Positions 54,722-62,616 of a DNA stretch of 64,000 bases are shown piece by piece. Position 1 is the stretch's first letter. Each line of letters opens with the position of its first letter. Source of the stretch: Candidatus Eiseniibacteriota bacterium (GTDB lineage: Bacteria; Eisenbacteria; RBG-16-71-46; CAIMUX01); assembly GCA_016712505.1 (NCBI GenBank), contig JADJQY010000015.1, positions 1 through 64,000 on the forward strand, in the 5' to 3' direction. The position numbers were made by a program, and so were the translations under genes. Below the pieces are notes generated by a model. It was not told where the DNA came from. It did not search any database and saw nothing but the letters and a program-made list of their open reading frames with translations.

Positions 54722-57700
54722 CTACTTCAGGACGACCATCTTCTTGTTGCTCTCGTACCCACCGGCCTTCAACTGGCTCCAGTAGACACCCGCTCCGACC
54801 TTGCGGCCGGCGTCGTCGGTGCCGTCCCAGACCTCGGTGTGCTCACCCGCGGTCAGGTTGCCCGAGACCAGAGTCTTCACCTTGCGACCGTTGACGTCGT
54901 AGATGAAGAGCTCGGCCGGGCCGCCCGCTGCGAGCGAGAAGCGGATCGAGGTGCGCGGGTTGAACGGGTTCGGCGTGTTCTGGAACAACCGCGTGGCCGG
55001 GCCGGTGACGACCGGGGTATCCGAGTCGACGTCGACCGAGGTGCACGGGTTGATGCAGAAGCTCGGGGTGCCGCCGCCGCCGCTGCCGAAGATCCAGGTG
55101 AAGGCGGCCGAGATCTCGTTCTGGATGGCCGGAACGATGTGCGCCGTGTCGCCCACGCACTCGAGGGAGACGTCACGGGTCGACATGTGATCCCAGCTCA
55201 CCGCATCGACCACCGTGCGGTAGTTGTCGCTGTTCGCGCCGGTGACCGACTTCACGATCTGAGCGTAGTTCGTGTTGGTCGGCGGGACGCGATCGTAGTC
55301 GTTGAACACCCGGTTGCCGATGCCGCCGCCGGTGGCGTTCAGGACGTCGAAGGTGAACTTCTGCGGGCACCAGTTGCCGAAGGCATCGAAGTTCGCCAAC
55401 GGCGAGTACTGACCGCCCGGAGCATTGTTCAGACGAACGCAGAAGCTCTCGTCTGCCGGGGTGGTCGGTCCGCAGTTGTCCAGGTTGTAGGAGTCGCACT
55501 TCAGGGTGGCGCCCAGGTTGTTCACCAGGAAGGCCGGGTTGATCGAACCGATGAGGTTCACCGTGTTGTCGCCGTTGCCGTAGAAGCCCTGGCGCGACGT
55601 GTTCGAGTTGCACACGATGGCGGTGAGCCAGTCGGACATCATGGTGAAGTCCGGGGTCTCCATCGTTCCGTTCGTGGTCCGACCGGTCGAGAGGAGCACC
55701 ATCCGATAGCCGAGGAACTGAACCAGACCGGCGCCGTTGTTGCCGTTCACCGAACGGGCCAACGGGGCGTTCCAGTTCGAGGTCGGGTCGGCGTAGTCGA
55801 AGCGATCCCAGGGAGCCGGGTTGTAGGTGTCCGGATCCGGACGGGAGTCGCCGACCAGGTTCGAGAGCGCCCGCTCGACGTAGCCCTGGTTTCCGGTGTT
55901 GAGATCGACGAACAGGATGCAGGGGAACTTGGCCTCGCCCGAGACGGTCCGCCACGCGGGCAGGATCTCGAACTCGAGGAAGTTCTTTCCGGCGGTGTCC
56001 GGGAGGTAGAACGCGTCGTTCGGCGTGCAGGTGTAATTCGCGGTGATGAAGTACTGGACCTGCGTACCCGGCGCGAGGATGCCGTCGCGGAGCATTTCGT
56101 TGTTGTTGGCGTTCTCGCCCTGGAAGTCGTCGTCCTGCTCGCGGAACTCGGAGATGAACCGGTCACGGAACGGGTTGGTGCCGTTCTGGGCCGAGTCCAT
56201 CAGACCGACTGCGAACTGGGCATTGTCACCCACGATGGAGAAGCCGTCGGCAATCTGGGCCTTCCACACCGCATAACCGCTCACCCCACTCTGTCCGGGG
56301 CCTTCGCGGCGCATCCGCCAGTACATCCGGCTCTCCCACTTGGTGGAGGAGGTCGGCGTCGGTCCCTTGATCATGAGCGAGTCGCCCAGCTGATCGGGAT
56401 CGGTGGTGTCGCGCGAGAGGTCGTAGGTGATGTCGGCATTGCCGGCATTCGTGGTCGAGAGCAGGAGGGCCTGCCCGTAACCGTCCTGGAAGTAGGTCCC
56501 CGGATCGAAGGCCACCCGCGGGGCGCAGGGCTGCTGCGTGACGCGAATCTGGACGTTGTCGATCAGCGGAGTGAAGTTGGTCACGTTGGTGCAGACCGTG
56601 CTCGGGATGCCGAAGGCGTCGCAGGACGCGTAGGTCTCGAACACGAACGCCACCTGCTGGCAGTCGCCCGGGACGCCCCAGTCGGTGCCGATGTTCCGGT
56701 TGCGGAAGCAGTTCGGGTCGTCACCGGTCGAGTTGAAGGTGTCCTGACCCTTGCGACCCGACCACTGCGAGACGCCGGTCTCGGGGCAGACGAACGGGAA
56801 GAAGTTCCAGCCCGGACGGTGGAAGACACCGTTCGCCCGCGGCTGGACCGAGTACTGATCCCAGTCCGCGAGGATGGTGAAGCAGCCGGCGCCAAGCGTG
56901 CTCTTGTCCGCCGGAGGCGAGTAGGCAAGAACGTGCTGGCCGTAGACATGGGTTCCGGCGTCGCCGGTTCCCTGGTGGAAGCTCATCACGTTGCCCGCGA
57001 GGTTGCAGGCGCAGGGATCGAGGACGGTGTAGTTCGACAGGTTGTTGATCCCGAAGAAGGTACCGATCGGCGAGCAGGTCGAGGCCGCCCAGCCGCCGTC
57101 ACTCGACTCGTAGTCGTAGGTGATCGGGCCGCCGGTGACCGAACCACTGATGTTGATGTTGTCGACCGCGAAGGGGCCGTAGTCGGTCGAGTAGCTGGCG
57201 TCTTCGTCCGACCAACCGCCGTCCGAGGTGAACTCGAAGACGAAGCGGAAGCTGGTCTGCCCGGCAAACTGGGCATTGAAGGCGGTGAAGTTCGCCGCCT
57301 CGAAGGTGGGGAAGTTCCCCGCCGTGATCCCGACCCGGTCGGTGAAGCCGAGACCGTTCATGGCCACCTCGTCACCGTTCCCCAGGCGGAGCTTGAGGGC
57401 GGTGTAATCGAAGTTCGGCTCGGTGTCGTTGAAGTAGTCGAAGGTCAGGGTGACGTCGCCCGTACCGGTGTAGGTGAGGGCAGGACTGGTCCAACGCTGG
57501 CACCAGGAGTTGCCGTAGCCAAGTCCGGCCTCCCAGCACAGGGCATCAGCCTGATCCTCGAAGGCGCCGATCCAGGCAGCTCCGGAGCCGGCGGCGATCG
57601 GAGCATTGACCGCGTTGGTGTGGCCCGACCAGGAGGTCGGCGTGATCCGCTGGAAATAGGCAACCGGGTTCGCGCTCAGGTCGACCGCGTACCAACCCTC

Positions 57701-57970
57701 GAAGGGATCCGGCGCACCGTGGTCGAAGCTCCACGAATCGCCCGGGACGGCGTACTTCACCCCGGAGATCGTCTGGTAGTAGCCATAGTTGAACGTGTCG
57801 GCGCGCGCAAAGCCGTCGGGCTGCGCGGCTGGCATGTCACTGCCGAGCCCGAGGGCGCGGGCATCGTCTTCGAACTTCATCACCCGCTCGGACGGAGCGA
57901 CGCGAGCAAACGCCGTGGATACGGACGCAGCAGCGACAACCGCCAGGGTGAGGGCAAGGAACCTTTTCAC
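54722..57970 (-). CDS. Large secreted protein with FlgD/T9SS-like C-terminal sorting domain
   Basis: The 1082-residue product has a signal peptide (F-L-A-L-T-L-A-V-V-A-A-A-S-V-S-T-A-F-A) from a GTG at 57970 preceded by GAGGAGG. The body is rich in Asn/Asp/Gly, with jelly-roll-like strands such as L-T-F-D-Y-F-N-D-T-E-P-N-F-D and D-N-I-N-I-S-G-S-V. The last 90 residues form the sorting domain: F-Q-N-T-P-N-P-F-N-P-R-T-S-I-R-F, Y-D-V-N-G-R-K-V-K-T-L and G-V-Y-W-S-Q-L-K-A-G-G-Y. Such tails are found on T9SS-exported or related surface proteins. The central region may bind polymers; its catalytic role, if any, is unknown. A strong promoter lies 640 bases upstream. Confidence 0.85.
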   Translation of the reverse strand: MKRFLALTLAVVAAASVSTAFARVAPSERVMKFEDDARALGLGSDMPAAQPDGFARADTFNYGYYQTISGVKYAVPGDSWSFDHGAPDPFEGWYAVDLSANPVAYFQRITPTSWSGHTNAVNAPIAAGSGAAWIGAFEDQADALCWEAGLGYGNSWCQRWTSPALTYTGTGDVTLTFDYFNDTEPNFDYTALKLRLGNGDEVAMNGLGFTDRVGITAGNFPTFEAANFTAFNAQFAGQTSFRFVFEFTSDGGWSDEDASYSTDYGPFAVDNINISGSVTGGPITYDYESSDGGWAASTCSPIGTFFGINNLSNYTVLDPCACNLAGNVMSFHQGTGDAGTHVYGQHVLAYSPPADKSTLGAGCFTILADWDQYSVQPRANGVFHRPGWNFFPFVCPETGVSQWSGRKGQDTFNSTGDDPNCFRNRNIGTDWGVPGDCQQVAFVFETYASCDAFGIPSTVCTNVTNFTPLIDNVQIRVTQQPCAPRVAFDPGTYFQDGYGQALLLSTTNAGNADITYDLSRDTTDPDQLGDSLMIKGPTPTSSTKWESRMYWRMRREGPGQSGVSGYAVWKAQIADGFSIVGDNAQFAVGLMDSAQNGTNPFRDRFISEFREQDDDFQGENANNNEMLRDGILAPGTQVQYFITANYTCTPNDAFYLPDTAGKNFLEFEILPAWRTVSGEAKFPCILFVDLNTGNQGYVERALSNLVGDSRPDPDTYNPAPWDRFDYADPTSNWNAPLARSVNGNNGAGLVQFLGYRMVLLSTGRTTNGTMETPDFTMMSDWLTAIVCNSNTSRQGFYGNGDNTVNLIGSINPAFLVNNLGATLKCDSYNLDNCGPTTPADESFCVRLNNAPGGQYSPLANFDAFGNWCPQKFTFDVLNATGGGIGNRVFNDYDRVPPTNTNYAQIVKSVTGANSDNYRTVVDAVSWDHMSTRDVSLECVGDTAHIVPAIQNEISAAFTWIFGSGGGGTPSFCINPCTSVDVDSDTPVVTGPATRLFQNTPNPFNPRTSIRFSLAAGGPAELFIYDVNGRKVKTLVSGNLTAGEHTEVWDGTDDAGRKVGAGVYWSQLKAGGYESNKKMVVLK

Positions 57971-58757
57971 GACAGGCCTCCTCTTCCTTTCGTTGCTCTA
58001 GTGTTCTCCCCCTCCCGAACACCGGTCGCTCCCCTTGTCCGCGCGCGGCGCGGGCAGGGTCACAACTTGGCGATTCGGTTGGGGAAGCTGGACCAGATGT
58101 TTCCGCACGACGAGTAACTCGAAGCACGAAGGGGGGATGGTTTGGACGGACACAAACGAGGCAGCGCGCCCTACTCGAAAAGAACGCATCACCCCGACCC
58201 CATAGAAAGAAGACGATCCGGAAGAGCGGTGCCTAGACCCCAGCTCCCCAGACCCCGAACCGACGGCTCCGACGGTGCCACGAGCACCGCGGAAACCGGC
58301 CGCAGGGAGGACCAGCTCGGACGAACGCCTGACCAGACCGAACACGCCTCCGCGGCGCCCGCCCCCCTCAGACTGGAGCCACGTTCCGCGGCTCCTCACA
58401 GTGCGGGCGATCCACGATGCGTCTCCGGAAGGCGCCTGAGGCACTCTCCGGAGCATTTCGACCCGGTCGGGCGGTGTCGAGGCTCTGTTTCCCCGACGCT
58501 GTCCCAGTTGCAAGGCTCGACCTCCGATGCCGGCGATGGGACGATGGTTGAGAACCCACCCTCAGTTCAGAGAACGGGGTTCAGTTCTTCTTTCAGCGTT
58601 GAGAAGTATAGATGCGGTGAAAATCAAGTCAAGGGAAGTTAGGAACCAGTAAAGACATTGAATACCACGGTGGTGAGCGCGGCACCAGCGGAGTGAGCCC
58701 CGTCCCCTCCGCCGGTCGGGCATCGACATCAGGCATCGACAGTTGCGAGCCTCGATA
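57971..58757. other. Long intergenic region with a predicted leader of the large secreted gene
   Basis: About 790 bases between murA (ending 58758) and the secreted gene. A minus-strand promoter at 58605-58632 would give an untranslated leader of about 630 bases. A minus-strand frame of 171 codons (57998-58513) lies inside it but shows no domain or good start. The region is more AT-rich between about 58560 and 58670. No hairpin with a T-run was seen. Confidence 0.5.
58605..58632 (-). promoter_or_regulatory. Sigma70-type promoter for the large secreted gene
   Basis: On the minus strand, -35 TTGACT (58632-58627) and -10 TATACT (58610-58605) are separated by 16 bases in a local AT-rich pocket. 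Both are one base from consensus. The next gene downstream is the 1082-residue secreted protein. Confidence 0.6.
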
Positions 58758-60026
58758 TCAGGGGCCGGAGACCGACTCCCGAACGATGTCCGCCCCGATC
58801 CCGGCAAGGCGAACCTCGATCCGCTCATACCCGCGATCGATGTGGTAGACGCGATGGATCCAGCTCTCCCCCTTCGCGGCCAGGGCGGCCAGCACCAGGG
58901 CGGAGGAGGCGCGGATATCGGTCGAGGTCACATGGGCGCCGCTCAATGCGGCCACGCCCCGCACGGCCGCGACATTGTTCTTGAGCTGGATGTCTGCTCC
59001 CAGACGCCGGAGTTCGGGCACGTGGGTAAACCGGTCAGGGTAGATCGTTTCGGTCACCAGCCCGCTCCCTTCGGCCACCGACAGGAGCGCCATGAACTGG
59101 GCCTGGAGATCGGTCGGGAAGCCCGGGTAGACCTGCGTGGTCACGTCGATGGCCCGGAGCCGCTCCGAGGCGCGCAGGTGGATGCAGTCGGCCTCGACCA
59201 GCACCTGCGCCCCCATGTCCCGGAGGCGGTCGAGCACGATCCCGCAGTGATCGGGGCGCGCCTTTTCGAGTGTGACCTCTCCCCCGGTGATGGCGGCCGC
59301 CGCGAGGTAGGTCCCGAGTTCGATCCGGTCCGGGATGTTCTCGAATTCGGTCGAGTGGAGCGACGCGACCCCCCGGATCCGCACCGTGGTCGTCCCCTGC
59401 CCCTCGATCCGGGCACCGGCCGCGTTCAGGAAGTCGGCCAGGGCGACGATATCCGGCTCCCGGGCCGCGTTCTCGATCACCGTCTCGCCCTTGGCCAGGC
59501 AGGCGGCCATCATCACGTTTCCGGTCGCCCCAACGCTCGACACATCGAAGGCGAGATGGGCGCCGCGCAGTCCACCGGGCGGCGCCACGGCGAGGATGTC
59601 TCCGTGCTCGAGCGAGACCTGCGCCCCCAGCGCTTCCATCCCCTTGATGTGCAGATCGACCGGGCGCGGACCCCAGGCGCAACCGCCGGGGAGCGCCACC
59701 CGCGCGCGGCCGAAGCGGGCCAGCAACGGACCGAGCACGTAAATCGACGCGCGCATCGTCCGGACCAGGTCCCACGGCGCCTCATGGCCGGCCAGGTCGG
59801 TGGCGTCCACCTCGAAGCAGTGATCGGTGTAGCCCCCTCTGGCGCCCAAGCCCTCGAGCACGCGGCGCATGGTCTCGACGTCTCGGAGGTGCGGGACGCG
59901 GCGCAGAAAGGTGCGCCCGGGGATCAAGAGCGCTGCGGCCAGGATCGGCAACGCGGCGTTCTTCGCCCCTCCGACCTCGATCGTGCCCTGGAGCGGCACA
60001 CCACCCCGAACCCTGAATGCGTCCAT
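58758..60026 (-). CDS. murA: UDP-N-acetylglucosamine 1-carboxyvinyltransferase
   Basis: The 422-residue enzyme matches MurA: start F-R-V-R-G-G-V-P-L-Q-G, K-N-A-A-L-P-I-L-A-A, the active-site Cys in P-G-G-C-A-W-G-P-R-P-V-D-L-H (about residue 116), G-A-T-G-N-V-M-M-A-A, and late T-D-I-R-A-S-S-A-L-V-L. It transfers enolpyruvate from PEP to UDP-GlcNAc, the first step of peptidoglycan synthesis. The Cys form predicts fosfomycin sensitivity as usual. The ATG follows GAGGAGGGA. It lies downstream of prfA and prmC on the same strand with a short gap, so it may be cotranscribed with them. Confidence 0.97.
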   Translation of the reverse strand: MDAFRVRGGVPLQGTIEVGGAKNAALPILAAALLIPGRTFLRRVPHLRDVETMRRVLEGLGARGGYTDHCFEVDATDLAGHEAPWDLVRTMRASIYVLGPLLARFGRARVALPGGCAWGPRPVDLHIKGMEALGAQVSLEHGDILAVAPPGGLRGAHLAFDVSSVGATGNVMMAACLAKGETVIENAAREPDIVALADFLNAAGARIEGQGTTTVRIRGVASLHSTEFENIPDRIELGTYLAAAAITGGEVTLEKARPDHCGIVLDRLRDMGAQVLVEADCIHLRASERLRAIDVTTQVYPGFPTDLQAQFMALLSVAEGSGLVTETIYPDRFTHVPELRRLGADIQLKNNVAAVRGVAALSGAHVTSTDIRASSALVLAALAAKGESWIHRVYHIDRGYERIEVRLAGIGADIVRESVSGP

Positions 60027-60067
60027 CTTCCCTCCTCGGTTGCGCCTGGGCGCTCCCGGTTTCTCGA

Positions 60068-60949
60068 CTAGCCGCGTCGTGCGATCACGCCGCGCGGGCG
60101 CGAGGTCCAGTCGCTGTAGATGCGCAGCGAGGGGAAGAACCCGCCGGCGTGAAGCTCCCGTGCCACTCTCTCGGGCTGATCGGTTGCGAGTTCCAGAGCG
60201 AGAAGTCCGCCCGGCGCGAGCAGCTCGGCAGCGACGGGATGAACACGACGCACCAGGTCGAGTCCGTCCGGTCCGCCATCGAGCGCCAACCACGGCTCGT
60301 GATCGCGCACCTCAGGCTCCAGGTTGGAAAGTTCGCCGCGCGGAATGTAGGGCAGATTCGCGGCCACGATCCACACCGAACCGCGCGGAAGTCGAATCGA
60401 CTCGAGCAGGTCCCCGGCAACCAGGGAGGCACGCTCCCGGAGCGCCGTCGGGCGGTTCCGCCGCGCCCACTCCAGCGCGGCGCGGGAACGATCGACCCCA
60501 AGTCCGCGCCACTCGGGCAGGGCGGAGAGCAGCGCGTAGAGGATCGCGCCTGAGCCCGTCCCGACATCGATGAGGTCAAACGGCGAGCCACGCCGGCCGC
60601 TCCGCTCGCCCCCCCGCCACTCCCGCAGCAGTTCCCCCACCAGCACCTCGGTCTCGGGTCGAGGGATCAGGACCCCCGGCCCGACCTGCAGATCGAGGTC
60701 CGCAAACGGCGTGTGCCCCAGGACATACTGCAGCGGCTCCCGCGCGCTGCGGCGGGCGAGCAACTCCCGGTAGGCGGCGACGAGGCTCGGGGTCAGCTCC
60801 GCGTCGTCGGCCAGGGCCAGGCGCGCGCGGGGAATCCGGAGCAGGTGGGCCAGCAGATGTTCGGCCTCGAGCTGGGGCGCATCGCTCCGGATCTCCGCCA
60901 GATGGGCCGCTCCTTCACGGAGCAGCTCAGTCAGGAGCGAACGGGCCAA
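60068..60949 (-). CDS. prmC: Peptide chain release factor N5-glutamine methyltransferase
   Basis: The 293-residue protein has an N-terminal helical domain and the SAM-binding motif D-V-G-T-G-S-G-A-I-L-Y-A-L. The catalytic N-P-P-Y is N-L-P-Y here (A-A-N-L-P-Y-I-P-R-G). PrmC methylates the Gln of the GGQ motif in release factors. Its position right after prfA (stop and start 6 bases apart) is the usual genomic arrangement. Leu in place of the first Pro also occurs in related methyltransferases, so activity is likely kept. Confidence 0.93.
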   Translation of the reverse strand: MARSLLTELLREGAAHLAEIRSDAPQLEAEHLLAHLLRIPRARLALADDAELTPSLVAAYRELLARRSAREPLQYVLGHTPFADLDLQVGPGVLIPRPETEVLVGELLREWRGGERSGRRGSPFDLIDVGTGSGAILYALLSALPEWRGLGVDRSRAALEWARRNRPTALRERASLVAGDLLESIRLPRGSVWIVAANLPYIPRGELSNLEPEVRDHEPWLALDGGPDGLDLVRRVHPVAAELLAPGGLLALELATDQPERVARELHAGGFFPSLRIYSDWTSRPRGVIARRG

Positions 60950-60954
60950 GGGGG

Positions 60955-62043
60955 CTACTCGGAGGCGGCGGTGGACGCCTGGAGCCGCGCCTCGCTATCG
61001 GCGAGGCTGAGCGACTGGAACAGCTCGTTCAGGTCTCCGTTCAGCACCGCGGGCAGGTTATACAGCGTGAGCCCGATCCGATGGTCGGTCACTCGTCCCT
61101 GGGGAAAATTGTAGGTGCGGATCTTGGCGCTCCGATCTCCGGTCGAGACCATCGACTTTCGCGCCGCGGCGGTGGCCGCAGTCTGCTCCGACTCCTTCAA
61201 ATCGAGGAGCCGCGCGCGCAGGATCTTCATCGCCTTGTTCTTGTTCTTGAGCTGGCTCCGCTCGTCCTGGCACTGCACGACCAGGCCGCTCGGGATGTGA
61301 CGGATGCGGACCGCCGAGTCGGTCGTGTTGACGCTCTGTCCGCCCGGTCCGGAGGAGCGGAACACATCGATCTTGAGGTCCCGCTCGTCCACATCGACTT
61401 CGACATCCTCCGCCTCCGGGAGTACCACCACCGAGACCGCCGAGGTGTGGATCCGGCCCGAGGCCTCGGTCTCGGGCACCCGCTGCACGCGGTGCACGCC
61501 GCTCTCGAACTTGAAGGTGGCGAACGGCTCCTCCCCTTCGACCAGGAAGACGATCTCCTTCACCCCCCCCAGTTCGGTGAGGCTGGAGCTCATCTCCTCG
61601 ATCCGGAAGCGGTGCGCCTCGGCATACTTGGTGTACATCTTGTAGATGTCGCGCGCGAAGAGCGCCGCCTCGTCGCCACCCGTGCCCGCCCGGATCTCGA
61701 TCATGGCGTTCTTCAGGTCGTTGGGGTCGCGCGGGGTGAGCAGCAGCTTGAGCGCCACCTCGCTCCGCTCGAGTTCCGCGCGGGACGCGACGATCTCGTC
61801 CTTGGCCAATTGCACCAGGTCAGGATCATCTCCCTGGCGCAGGATCTCCTCGTACTCCCGGACGCTCGCGTCCGCCTTCGCGTAGACCTCCATCCCCTGG
61901 AGGATCTGCTCGAGGCGCACCCGCTCGCGGCCGAGCCGCTTCATCTCGCGCGCATCGCCCAGGACCTTCGGGTCGATCTGTTCACGCGTGACATTGTCGA
62001 GCTGCTCCCGGAGCTGGTCGCGGGTTCTCAAGAGATCGATCAT
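60955..62043 (-). CDS. prfA: Peptide chain release factor 1
   Basis: The 362-residue factor has the G-G-Q motif in S-S-G-P-G-G-Q-S-V-N-T-T-D-S-A (about residue 235). The RF1 stop-codon recognition site region carries P-E-T-E-A-S-G-R-I-H-T-S-A, where the PxT-type motif of RF1 (P-E-T) can be seen. It reads UAA and UAG. The final basic region R-T-Y-N-F-P-Q-G-R-V-T-D-H-R is conserved. It precedes prmC and murA on one transcript. Confidence 0.96.
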   Translation of the reverse strand: MIDLLRTRDQLREQLDNVTREQIDPKVLGDAREMKRLGRERVRLEQILQGMEVYAKADASVREYEEILRQGDDPDLVQLAKDEIVASRAELERSEVALKLLLTPRDPNDLKNAMIEIRAGTGGDEAALFARDIYKMYTKYAEAHRFRIEEMSSSLTELGGVKEIVFLVEGEEPFATFKFESGVHRVQRVPETEASGRIHTSAVSVVVLPEAEDVEVDVDERDLKIDVFRSSGPGGQSVNTTDSAVRIRHIPSGLVVQCQDERSQLKNKNKAMKILRARLLDLKESEQTAATAAARKSMVSTGDRSAKIRTYNFPQGRVTDHRIGLTLYNLPAVLNGDLNELFQSLSLADSEARLQASTAASE

Positions 62044-62111
62044 CGGTCCGCTCGCCCTGTCGTCGTCGGTTGGTTCGGTGGTCCGGCGCCTTCAGGAAGA
62101 GCGCGCCGGAG

Positions 62112-62153
62112 GATCAAAAAAGAACTCCCGGAGACGTGAAGCGTCCCCGGGAG
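62112..62153 (-). terminator. Rho-independent terminator after rpmE
   Basis: On the minus strand CTCCCGGGGACG-CTTCA-CGTCTCCGGGAG forms a 12-bp stem (one G-T pair) followed by TTCTTTTTT. It lies between the rpmE stop (62176) and the prfA start (62043), so rpmE ends its own transcript and prfA must have another promoter or read-through. Confidence 0.85.
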
Positions 62154-62175
62154 CTGAAGCATGTGCAGGAGTGCG

Positions 62176-62442
62176 CTACTGGTCCGCGTTCGCGGCACCA
62201 ACCTGACCGGAGCCGCCCGGCCCGGCATTCGCCGCGTCGCCCGGCATGTTGTACTTCCGCATGAACCGCTCGACCCGTCCGGCGGAGTCGACCAGCTTCT
62301 GACGGCCCGTGTAGAACGGATGACAGGCCGAGCAGATTTCGACGTGGAAGTCTTTACCGATCGTGGACCTCGACTCGAAGGTATTGCCGCAAACGCATGT
62401 GATGTTGATGCGACGGTAACTCGGGTGGATGCCCTCTTTCAT
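62176..62442 (-). CDS. rpmE: 50S ribosomal protein L31, zinc type
   Basis: The 88-residue protein starts M-K-E-G-I-H-P-S-Y and has the zinc Cys at residues 16 and 18 (C-V-C-G-N-T-F) and 37 and 40 (C-S-A-C-H-P-F-Y-T-G-R-Q-K). It therefore is the zinc-binding C+ form. After residue 60 it has an Ala/Gly-rich tail about 15 residues longer than usual. AGGAGG lies about 8 bases upstream. The open frame continues upstream without a better start. Confidence 0.96.
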   Translation of the reverse strand: MKEGIHPSYRRINITCVCGNTFESRSTIGKDFHVEICSACHPFYTGRQKLVDSAGRVERFMRKYNMPGDAANAGPGGSGQVGAANADQ

Positions 62443-62616
62443 CGGACCGTGCCTCCTCGGGAAAGCAGATGAGTCCACCCCGCCGACCGCCCCCCGGGCG
62501 ACGGAGAAAGGACCCACGAAGAGTACCGAATTCCCCCCGCGGTTTGCGAGGAGTTTCCGCAGGTTTCTGGATGGACGAGGCGGCGGCACCGCGCGCCGCC
62601 GCCTCGCTCTCTCCGA

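Noticed and set aside
54839..58117. 1092-codon plus frame opposite the large secreted gene
   Set aside because: A shadow in the complement of a GC-rich gene. The minus strand has the signal peptide, promoter and sorting domain.
57998..58513. 171-codon minus frame in the leader of the large secreted gene
   Set aside because: No ribosome-binding site, composition typical of chance frames. Noted only as content of the intergenic region.
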